Translations under genes and position numbers: made by a program | In this document: in pieces, positions 1 through 5,167 of the stretch | Layout: each line of letters starts with the position of its first letter | Position numbering within the stretch: the first letter of the stretch is position 1 | The notes under the pieces: model-generated | Told to the model about the DNA's origin: nothing | The model's database searches: none | What the model saw: the letters and a program-made list of their open reading frames with translations, nothing else | NCBI GenBank assembly: GCA_022842805.1 | Contig: JALHOX010000206.1 | Span: forward strand, 2,963 to 8,129 | Source: Phycisphaerae bacterium | GTDB taxonomy: Bacteria > Planctomycetota > Phycisphaerae > UBA1845 > Fen-1342 | Length of the DNA: 5,167 nucleotides | Reading direction: 5' to 3'

Positions 1-1314
1 GAAAAGCGCCACCGCCAGCGCCGTCGCCACCGCGATGCCCCAAAAGCCGATCGATGACGCGCGCGGCTTCGACGCTTCGAGCGGCGAAACGCCGGCGGCG
101 GCCAGCGCCGGCAACAGGGCGGCGGCGAGCGTCGTGAGCGATCCGCCGACGACGGCCAGCAGGATGCCGCGGTAGCTGACGGCCCAGCCGCCGAAGTAGT
201 CGGGTACGAGCAGGACGGTGAGCCAGGTGAGCGCCAGGCCGACCGGGATGCCCAGCGTAATTCCGGTGAATCCGAGCGGGATGACTTCGTAGAAGATCAG
301 CCGCGACATCTGCCACTTGGTCATGCCCAAACACCGCAGCAGGCCGAGCTGGCCGACGCGCTCGATCAGGCCCATGCTGAGGGTGCTGAGGATGATGAAG
401 AGCGCCGTGAGCATCGCCACCGAGCTCAGCAGCATCAGCACGATTTCCTGCTGGCTCTGGGCGTTTTCGATCTGGCGAATGCGCTGCCCCGCGTCGCGCA
501 CGTTGACCTTGCTGAATTTCGACGCCTCGCGCCGGACCATCTGGGCGACCTTCGCCAAATAGGTCGGCGAAGGGGAGGCGGCGACCGGCGCCGCGGGATC
601 GTTGGGGGCCGAGCCTTCTTCCTTCAACAGAATGTCGATCCCGGTGATCAGCGCGAACTTGCCCGCGATGCGCTGCAGATGCGGAAGATTGACGAGCGCC
701 AGCGGACGCTGAAACTTGGCCAGCTTGCGACGCTCGAAGACGCCCACGATCTCGAGCTTGTAGCCTTCGGGGCGGTTGAAATTCCAGACGATCAGGTAGT
801 CGCCGACGCCGACGCGCTCCTGTTCGGCGACGGCCGCTTCGACAAGACAGGCTTCGCGATCTTCGGGCAAGAGGTCGCGGCCGAGCAGGATCTTTCGATC
901 GCGCACCAGCGACTCAAGCTGGGGGTCGATGCCCTGCAGGTCGAAGATCGGCAGGTTCTCGTGCCAGGTGAGAAAATTTTCGGGGTCGGCGTCGAAGTAT
1001 TGCTTGGTGATCACGCCGGCGGACAGGCGCTGGGTCAGCTCGGGCACGACGTGCTTCACCGGGCCGATCTTGCGGATGGCCTCCACCGAGCTTTGGGCGA
1101 AGGGGTTGAGCTTGCCGAGCGTGCTCTCGACGAAGATCTGGCTCTTGCCGACATACCCGCCCGCCCATTCGGCGACGGTTCGGCGCACCGATTCGTAGCA
1201 GCACGTAACCCACACCACCGCGCCCACGCCGAGCGCGATGGCGAAGATCGCGCCGGCGGTGCGGACGGGCTTAGCCAGCGAGTTTCTGGTAGCCAGTTGC
1301 GACCAGTGCCGCAT
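1..1314 (-). CDS. ABC transporter permease, FtsX/MacB-like (3' end beyond left edge)
   Basis: Inner-membrane permease that pairs with the ATPase encoded just upstream. I translated 438 residues with no stop; the gene runs off the window. The N-terminus (WSQLATRNSLAKPVRTAG) is the classic cytoplasmic start of MacB/LolC-type permeases, followed by TM1 at about residues 21-38. Residues about 45-285 form the extracytoplasmic (MacB_PCD-like) domain, with an Ala/Pro/Ser linker near 234-251. The FtsX core follows: TM2 about 290-314, the LIERVGQLGLLRCLGMTKWQ coupling-helix segment (317-336), TM3 about 341-370 and TM4 about 383-408, then the AGVSPLEASKP end motif. Another hydrophobic segment begins at about 422, so the protein probably continues into a second FtsX module (two-module architecture, around 800 residues) rather than ending as a MacB-like four-TM protein. 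The ATG at 1314 is chosen because of the family N-terminus and a GAAGGA site 7 nt upstream. It overlaps the ATPase gene by 44 bp. The substrate cannot be told from sequence; lipoprotein, peptide or drug export are all possible. Confidence 0.93.
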   Translation of the reverse strand, partial: MRHWSQLATRNSLAKPVRTAGAIFAIALGVGAVVWVTCCYESVRRTVAEWAGGYVGKSQIFVESTLGKLNPFAQSSVEAIRKIGPVKHVVPELTQRLSAGVITKQYFDADPENFLTWHENLPIFDLQGIDPQLESLVRDRKILLGRDLLPEDREACLVEAAVAEQERVGVGDYLIVWNFNRPEGYKLEIVGVFERRKLAKFQRPLALVNLPHLQRIAGKFALITGIDILLKEEGSAPNDPAAPVAASPSPTYLAKVAQMVRREASKFSKVNVRDAGQRIRQIENAQSQQEIVLMLLSSVAMLTALFIILSTLSMGLIERVGQLGLLRCLGMTKWQMSRLIFYEVIPLGFTGITLGIPVGLALTWLTVLLVPDYFGGWAVSYRGILLAVVGGSLTTLAAALLPALAAAGVSPLEASKPRASSIGFWGIAVATALAVALF

Positions 1315-2113
1315 CGCCCAATCCTTCCGCGTTGATCGTGCCGACGACTTGTCCGTCCTTGACGACGATTACTTCGTCGGCGAAGGCGGCGCCATGCGCC
1401 TCGTGCGTGACCATGACGATGGTGCGCCCGTTTTCGCGGGCGATGCGCTGCAGCAGCCGCCAGACTTCGTGCGCCTGCTTCGAGTCGAGATTGCCGGTCG
1501 GTTCGTCGGCCAGCACGATGGCCGGATCGTTCATGAGCGCCCGTGCGATGGCGACGCGCTGTTGCTCGCCGCCGGAGAGCGCGTCCGGACGGTGGTCGAG
1601 GCGGTGTTGCAGGTGAACCAGAGTCAGCAGTTCGTCGACGCGATTGCGAAACTGCTCCAGCGGCTTGCCGTCGATCAGCATCGGCATCGCCACGTTCTCG
1701 CGGGCCGTCAGCGTGGGCAGCAGGTTGTACTGCTGAAAGATCACGCCGATGCGTCGGCGACGGAAAATCGTTCGCTCCCCATCACTCATCTGGGTGAGAT
1801 TGCGGCCCTCCACCAGGAGCGTGCCGCTCGTCGGCGGGGCCAGGCCGCCGAGCAGATGAAGCAGCGTGCTCTTGCCCGAGCCGCTGGCGCCCATGATGGC
1901 GGTGAAGCTGCCGCGGCGGATGTCGAGCGAGACGCCGCGCAAGGCGTGTACGTCGTGGCCGGCGGAGCGATAAATCTTGTGAAGATCGCGCACAGAGACG
2001 GTCGGCGGGGCGAGGTCGCCATTGCGCGAGGGCTGAGCAGAGCTGTCCGCTGCCGGGGGCGGCGTATCAGGGGTTCCTGTCGCGGTGGTCGGCGTCGCGG
2101 ACGATTCCTGCAT
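1271..2113 (-). CDS. ABC transporter ATP-binding protein, LolD/MacB type
   Basis: Cytoplasmic nucleotide-binding subunit that powers the adjacent FtsX-type permease. All ATPase motifs are intact in the 280-residue product: Walker A GASGSGKST (75-83), Q-loop FQQYNLLPTL (126-135), signature LSGGEQQRVA (179-188), Walker B IVLADEP with the catalytic Glu (199-205), D-loop NLDS (208-211) and switch His in VTHE (235-238). The order, the YNLLPTLTARENV segment after the Q-loop and the DEPTGNLDS string are typical of the LolD/MacB/FtsE family. Residues 1-36 are an extra Thr/Pro/Ser/Ala-rich tail before the domain starts at about TVSVRDLHKIY. No strong Shine-Dalgarno precedes the ATG at 2113, so a start further inside, or leaderless translation, is possible. 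The stop TAA at 1271 lies 44 bp inside the permease gene. The exact substrate class (lipoprotein release versus efflux) is undecided, so no symbol is given. Confidence 0.97.
   Translation of the reverse strand: MQESSATPTTATGTPDTPPPAADSSAQPSRNGDLAPPTVSVRDLHKIYRSAGHDVHALRGVSLDIRRGSFTAIMGASGSGKSTLLHLLGGLAPPTSGTLLVEGRNLTQMSDGERTIFRRRRIGVIFQQYNLLPTLTARENVAMPMLIDGKPLEQFRNRVDELLTLVHLQHRLDHRPDALSGGEQQRVAIARALMNDPAIVLADEPTGNLDSKQAHEVWRLLQRIARENGRTIVMVTHEAHGAAFADEVIVVKDGQVVGTINAEGLGDAALVATGYQKLAG
1322..1327 (-). promoter_or_regulatory. Shine-Dalgarno site of the permease, inside the ATPase gene
   Basis: GAAGGA on the minus strand, 7 nt before the ATG at 1314. It lies within the last codons of the ATPase gene. 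It decides the permease start and fits coupled translation of the two subunits. Confidence 0.7.
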
Positions 2114-2196
2114 GGAAGCAGTGTAGGCGCGATGTGCAGCGGCGAGTAGCGGAGACGCGCTTGCGGGCTGCGCAATGCGACAGCGTTGGCCGGCAT

Positions 2197-2215
2197 GCCC
2201 CCGTGCGCCGGGGGC
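2197..2215. repeat. GC-rich hairpin, 7-bp perfect stem, 5-nt loop
   Basis: GCCCCCG at 2197-2203 pairs perfectly with CGGGGGC at 2209-2215 around the loop TGCGC. It sits between the basic-protein gene and the ATPase gene, both on the minus strand. No T-run follows on either strand, so it is not a standard intrinsic terminator. It could attenuate transcription, stabilise an mRNA end, or lie in a 5' leader of the ATPase transcript. Confidence 0.55.
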
Positions 2216-2229
2216 CAGCGCAAGTCGCT

Positions 2230-2262
2230 CGCCCCGCGAAAAGAGACAGCAAAAGCGGGGCG
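2230..2262 (-). terminator. Inverted repeat just after the basic-protein gene, possible terminator
   Basis: CGCCCCGC (2230-2237) and GCGGGGCG (2255-2262) form an 8-bp perfect GC stem around a 17-nt loop. On the minus strand the stem starts 2 nt after the TAG stop of the small basic protein, the position expected for a terminator. There is no T-tract after the 3' arm; the T-runs are in the loop. Termination efficiency is therefore doubtful, and an mRNA-stabilising role is an alternative. Confidence 0.4.
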
Positions 2263-2264
2263 CT

Positions 2265-2525
2265 CTAGCCCTTCTTCGCGGCCTTCAGCTTCGCGACGCG
2301 CGCCGGCACGCGCTTGACGCGCTTCGCGGCGGACTTCTTGGCGTCGGCGTGCGTGTCCTTGCCGGTGACTTCGGCCATGTGGGCGTGGAAGGCTTCGCGG
2401 GCGGCGCGGGTCAGGCGCAGCTTGGCGCGCTTCGCGCGCAGGGGGCGAACGGCGTTGAGCTTGCGCATCTTGGCCTTGCTGCGCTTGTGATGCTTGCGAC
2501 GCTGCTTCAGGGGCTTCAGGGGCAT
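2265..2525 (-). CDS. Small, highly basic protein of unknown function (86 aa)
   Basis: I do not recognise this protein. It has 18 Lys and 13 Arg among 86 residues, five His and only four acidic residues, and no Cys, Trp or Tyr. It has no signal peptide or membrane segment. The N-terminal half (KQRRKHHKRSKAKMRKL, then RAKRAKLRLTRAAREAF) looks helical and nucleic-acid binding. The C-terminal part is a lysine/alanine-rich tail (DAKKSAAKRVKR, KLKAAKKG) like histone H1-like or ribosomal-type tails. It matches no ribosomal protein I know well; bS20, bS21, bL34 and bL35 were considered and do not fit. The ATG at 2525 has an AGGAG site 7 nt upstream, which argues strongly that it is a real gene. It is the first minus-strand gene of the divergent region and is followed at once by a GC hairpin. 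An RNA- or DNA-binding role is an inference from composition only. Confidence 0.8.
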   Translation of the reverse strand: MPLKPLKQRRKHHKRSKAKMRKLNAVRPLRAKRAKLRLTRAAREAFHAHMAEVTGKDTHADAKKSAAKRVKRVPARVAKLKAAKKG

Positions 2526-2532
2526 CGGACGT

Positions 2533-2537
2533 CTCCT
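2533..2537 (-). promoter_or_regulatory. Shine-Dalgarno site of the small basic protein
   Basis: AGGAG on the minus strand, 7 nt before the ATG at 2525. It is the best ribosome-binding site on the minus strand of this window and supports both the reality and the start of this unrecognised gene. Confidence 0.75.
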
Positions 2538-2760
2538 GCCTTAGCTTCGATGTTCATTGCTTCGTCGGCCGACCGCTCATCATGTCCCCGGCCGGCGATC
2601 GGCGCATGGGGTCGGCGGCTTCCCGAATGTCGAGTCGTCGAGGGTATCAAAACTCCCCTGTCCACGGAAGGGCGCGAACCCGTTAGGATGCCCGCTCGTT
2701 TGGTTATTTGACCGACCCCCGTACGATTGCGGATTCAAGGGTCGCCCCATCGCGGCAAGC

Positions 2761-2764
2761 GGAG
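2761..2764 (+). promoter_or_regulatory. Shine-Dalgarno site of the propeller lipoprotein
   Basis: GGAG, 9 nt before the ATG at 2774. It favours this ATG over the in-frame TTG at 2708. The ATG also puts a lipoprotein signal peptide exactly at the N-terminus. Confidence 0.6.
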
Positions 2765-2773
2765 ACTTGGCTG

Positions 2774-3925
2774 ATGTCGCTGAAAGCGTTGCTCCCTATC
2801 GGTGGCTTGCTCGGATGCGCCGCGCTCGCTGTCACGGCCTGCGTGCCGGCGGCGGCCCCGGAATTTCCGCAGACGCCCGTTTCTTCGCTGCTCGTCGCCG
2901 AGCAGATCGCGGCCCTCGGAAGTGCCGCTTCGTCCGTGGCCGTCGCCGCCGACGGACGCGTCTTCTTCGCCGAAAAGAACACCGGGCAGATCCGCGTCAT
3001 CGCCGGCGGCCTGTTGCAGGAGTCGGCCTTTGTCACGGTGCCGGTCAACTTCGCCGGCGAGCGCGGCCTGCTCGACATCGCGCTGCACCCCGACTTCGCC
3101 TCGAACAATCGCATTTACGCCCTTTATGTCCGCTCCGATACGGGACTGCCGACCAACGTCGCCAACTCCGTCGTCGATACGCGCGTGGTCTATTTCACCG
3201 CCAACGGCACCGTCGCCGGCGGCGGCGAGATCTTTGTCGCGTCGCTACCGGCGACCGCCAACCTGACGCAGGTCGGCGGGCGAATCGCCTTCGACGCCAA
3301 TCGCAAGCTGTTTGTCGCCATCGGCGACTTCGGCGACCCCGCCAGCGCTCAAGCCGCCTCGCCGCTGGTCGGAAAGGTCTTGCGCTACAACGACGACGGC
3401 TCGATTCCGAGCGACAACCCCGACCCCGGTTCGCCCGCTTTCGCCCTCGGCCTGCGCGACCCGCGCGGCCTTTCGGTCGATCCGCAGACCGGCGACCCCT
3501 TCGCCGCCGACCGCAACAACGCCGGTTTTCAGGAAGTGAACCGCATTCGCCTGAACCGCAACTACGGCTGGCCCTTCGTAATCGGCTTTGCCAAGGCCGC
3601 CAATGAGCTGGCCTTCGCCGCGGGCACCGCGAATTACACCGATCCACTCTCCGAGACCGACACAACCATCACCGACCTCGCCGGCGGCGAATTCAACCGC
3701 GGCTCGCGCTATGGCCCGCGCGGGCAGAACCAGTTCTTCTTCGGCGACGGCGCCGGCCGCCGCGTCTTCCTCGCCGAACTAAATCCCGATCGCTCATCGT
3801 CGACGGTCAGCCCCTTCGCCGGTCCGTTCCCGAGTGCTGTGACGGATATCACCTTCTCGCCCAGCGGCACGATGTTCGTCGCGTGCGAGGGCGGGATCTA
3901 TCGCGTGGTGGAGCGGCAGCAGTAG
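2774..3925 (+). CDS. PQQ-dependent sugar dehydrogenase-like beta-propeller lipoprotein
   Basis: Predicted 383-residue exported lipoprotein. The N-terminus has one Lys, a hydrophobic stretch (5-20) and a lipobox V-T-A-C with the lipidated Cys at 23. The mature part matches the soluble glucose/sorbosone dehydrogenase (GSDH) six-bladed propeller family. Landmarks in order are ERGLLDIALHPDF (96-108), VGGRIAFD (167-174), GDFG (184-187), LVGKVLRYNDDGSIPSDNP (198-216), GLRDPRGLSVDPQTG (226-240), NYGWP (263-267) and a closing VTDITFSPSGTMFVA strand (356-370). Active members oxidise sugars using PQQ and Ca2+ in the periplasm. The catalytic His that normally stands just before the GGR motif is Gln166 here, and the usual H-R-N of the PQQ-contact loop reads L-R-D with the Arg kept. 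Dehydrogenase activity is therefore doubtful, though the fold is not. An in-frame TTG start at 2708 would add 22 polar residues before the signal peptide and is less likely. Confidence 0.92.
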   Translation: MSLKALLPIGGLLGCAALAVTACVPAAAPEFPQTPVSSLLVAEQIAALGSAASSVAVAADGRVFFAEKNTGQIRVIAGGLLQESAFVTVPVNFAGERGLLDIALHPDFASNNRIYALYVRSDTGLPTNVANSVVDTRVVYFTANGTVAGGGEIFVASLPATANLTQVGGRIAFDANRKLFVAIGDFGDPASAQAASPLVGKVLRYNDDGSIPSDNPDPGSPAFALGLRDPRGLSVDPQTGDPFAADRNNAGFQEVNRIRLNRNYGWPFVIGFAKAANELAFAAGTANYTDPLSETDTTITDLAGGEFNRGSRYGPRGQNQFFFGDGAGRRVFLAELNPDRSSSTVSPFAGPFPSAVTDITFSPSGTMFVACEGGIYRVVERQQ

Positions 3926-4018
3926 CAACGGGGCGAACGCGCATTCTGCCCGCACATCCATGAGCAGCAACGGAGCCACCGCGCGGTGAGCCAACCCCCG
4001 GCGAGTCCAAGCTCCAGC

Positions 4019-5167
4019 ATGGCGCGTGTCGCATGGAATCTCATATCAGACCTCGCGCCTGTTCTCGTATTTCTTGTCGCCTCTCGGGAAATCGCGCTCG
4101 TCTCCATGGTTTTCGCCATCGGGTTCTGGTTTCTGTTGGCGTTCCTGCTGACATGTATTCTCTCTCCTCGCCTCGGTTCGCTAGCCATTCTCGATTCCGT
4201 CGTATTCGCATTGGCGTCCGGCCTGGTGCTCGCGCCAGTTCTGCTGGATGTGCTGTGGCGCTTCACCAACTCGCGCGGCGCTTTGGTTGCCATGCTGGTG
4301 GTTCCTTACGTCCTTCTCGTGCTTTGGCGGCGCTTCCTGGTAGACGAGCGATCTGGAGCGCCGCGTTCGTCGACCCGCGAGCTTCAGGCGACTTCTCGGC
4401 AACGGTCACTTCCGCGGATGGGATTGATCGGGCTATCGCTCTGGGTCGGCGCATGCGTATTTGCCAGCTTCGCTCTGCCGGAGTGGCGCGGCCCGGGTGC
4501 GCCCCGCGCAGCTCAGGATTATGTGAAGCATCACGCGATCATGATGGCGCTCGAGGCCGGGCCACTTCCGTTGCGGAGCCCGTTTTACGCTGCTGCTGCT
4601 CCCGATGAGCCCTACTACTACTACTACTACCACTTCGCCTATCTCTGGCCAGCCGCTCTCCGCATCCTGAGCTTCGGCACGATTCCGATTAGCGTCGCCT
4701 TCGGTCTCCACTCCGCCCTCATCGCCGTTGCGTTCATCCTGCTCATCTTCGTCATCGCCCGCCGCCTCACCGGCAGCGACGGCCGCGCCCTCTTCGCCGC
4801 GGCGTGCGCATCGATCATCGGCGGCTGGGATGTCATACCCATCGCGTTGCAAGTGCTGTCTCAGGGCCGCGCGATCCCCGCAATCTTCGACTCCTGGATT
4901 CCCTCGCCCTGGCGCATTCACAATCTCGGCACGCAATTCCTGTGGTGCCCGCAACACGTCCACGCACTGCTCACGCTGACCCTGGTTGGCGAATGGCTCG
5001 CCCGCATGCCGCACAGCCGCGCCTGGCTCGCGCTCGGTCCGCTCTTCGCCGCCAGCATCTTCGGCAGCAGTGCGTTCGTTTCGCTCACGGCCTTCCCCGC
5101 CGCCGCGATTCTTGCTCTGCGATCGCTCGCGCCGCAACAGCCGACCGGCAGTGAAGGTATCGCCATC
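4019..5167 (+). CDS. Polytopic membrane protein, GT-C / 'YYY'-like (3' end beyond right edge)
   Basis: Open to the window end; 383 residues are visible. Hydrophobic segments lie at about 12-47, 55-79, 86-104, 132-153, 222-247, 256-280, 309-326 and 336-364. The hydrophilic loop 154-210 contains KHHAIMMALEAGPLPLRSPF followed by four Ala, PDEP and six consecutive Tyr, then HF. After the next TM pair come SWIPSPWRIHN and PQHVHALLTL. This order (polar loop, Tyr cluster before a helix, later a His-containing P-x-H-V helix start) resembles large bacterial membrane proteins of the GT-C glycosyltransferase type and the YYY/DUF2298 group. That is recalled pattern similarity, not a search result. The function could be transfer of a sugar from a polyprenyl-phosphate donor at the membrane, but no catalytic motif is proven. 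The start is uncertain: the ATG at 4019 lacks a good ribosome site, while the in-frame GTG at 3986 has GGAG 10 nt upstream. It follows the lipoprotein gene by 60-93 bp with no clear terminator between, so co-transcription is plausible. Confidence 0.8.
   Translation, partial: MARVAWNLISDLAPVLVFLVASREIALVSMVFAIGFWFLLAFLLTCILSPRLGSLAILDSVVFALASGLVLAPVLLDVLWRFTNSRGALVAMLVVPYVLLVLWRRFLVDERSGAPRSSTRELQATSRQRSLPRMGLIGLSLWVGACVFASFALPEWRGPGAPRAAQDYVKHHAIMMALEAGPLPLRSPFYAAAAPDEPYYYYYYHFAYLWPAALRILSFGTIPISVAFGLHSALIAVAFILLIFVIARRLTGSDGRALFAAACASIIGGWDVIPIALQVLSQGRAIPAIFDSWIPSPWRIHNLGTQFLWCPQHVHALLTLTLVGEWLARMPHSRAWLALGPLFAASIFGSSAFVSLTAFPAAAILALRSLAPQQPTGSEGIAI
4589..4630 (+). repeat. Adjacent in-frame triplet repeats (GCT)4 and (TAC)6
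   Basis: Four GCT codons (4589-4600) and six TAC codons (4613-4630), separated by four codons for Pro-Asp-Glu-Pro, lie within the membrane-protein gene. They encode AAAA and YYYYYY (residues 199-204 from the ATG at 4019). Identical codon choice across each run makes both tracts candidates for length variation by slippage; changes of whole triplets would keep the frame. Confidence 0.85.

Larger units (their letters stand above)
2526..2773. promoter_or_regulatory. Divergent intergenic region with presumed promoters
   Basis: The 248 bp between the divergently read basic protein and lipoprotein must carry promoters for both directions. No consensus promoter stands out. The best plus-strand candidate is TACGAT at 2722-2727 with TTGGTT at 2700-2705, spacer 16; both boxes are imperfect. 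GTCGGCCGAC at 2564-2573 is a perfect 10-bp palindrome that could be a protein site, but such palindromes arise easily in GC-rich DNA. I see no convincing minus-strand promoter. Confidence 0.4.

Noticed and set aside
679..1335. 218-codon plus-strand open frame opposite the permease gene
   Set aside because: Antisense to a well-supported FtsX-type permease; composition looks like a mirrored coding strand and no domain is recognisable.
1238..2149. 303-codon plus-strand open frame opposite the ATPase gene
   Set aside because: It is the antisense shadow of a gene with every ABC ATPase motif intact; its translation shows no recognisable domain and reflects GC-rich third positions.
2708..2736. TTGACC at 2708 as a -35 box
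   Set aside because: No acceptable -10 box occurs 16-18 nt downstream (ggattc / gattca).
2708..2773. Extended lipoprotein start at TTG 2708
   Set aside because: It would put 22 polar residues before the signal peptide; the ATG at 2774 has GGAG upstream and a standard lipoprotein signal directly after it.
2557..3606. 349-codon plus-strand frame overlapping the lipoprotein gene
   Set aside because: Arg-rich out-of-frame translation over a clear GSDH-family gene.
4033..4608. 191-codon plus-strand frame at the start of the membrane-protein region
   Set aside because: The neighbouring frame stays open to the window end and encodes consistent hydrophobic helices; this one gives a Ser/Arg/Ala-rich non-membrane product.
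4433..5137. 234-codon minus-strand open frame opposite the membrane protein
   Set aside because: Its translation is Arg/Glu/Gly-rich low complexity with a Val run mirroring the tyrosine codons; the plus strand gives coherent TM helices.

Overview
The window is GC-rich chromosomal DNA from a Gram-negative-type bacterium: it has a lipoprotein signal peptide and a LolD/MacB-class ABC exporter. The gene set, the lysine/arginine-rich orphan protein and the base composition would fit a planctomycete or a related lineage. That placement is an inference; no rRNA, tRNA or other marker gene lies in the window.

Layout: two groups of genes diverge from an intergenic region at about 2526-2773. Reading leftwards (minus strand) are a small, extremely basic protein of unknown function (2265-2525), a 151-bp gap with two GC-rich hairpins, a LolD/MacB-type ABC ATPase (1271-2113), and its FtsX/MacB-type permease (1-1314, cut by the left edge). 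The permease start lies inside the last 44 bp of the ATPase gene and has its own Shine-Dalgarno sequence, so the two are almost certainly co-translated. Reading rightwards (plus strand) are a predicted lipoprotein with a PQQ-dependent sugar dehydrogenase-like beta-propeller (2774-3925), then a large polytopic membrane protein (about 4019 to beyond the right edge). The latter looks like a membrane glycosyltransferase-like or 'YYY'-type protein.

How the genes work together: ATPase plus permease should form one inner-membrane, ATP-driven extrusion or lipoprotein-release machine of the type IV/VII (MacB/LolCDE) fold. The lipoprotein is probably exported and anchored in a membrane. No sequence evidence ties it functionally to the ABC transporter, or to the membrane protein downstream beyond adjacency on the same strand.

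I found no mobile element, CRISPR array, RNA gene or convincing new multi-gene system. The points most worth a second look are the apparent loss of the catalytic His in the propeller lipoprotein, the orphan basic protein, and the six-tyrosine tract in the membrane protein.
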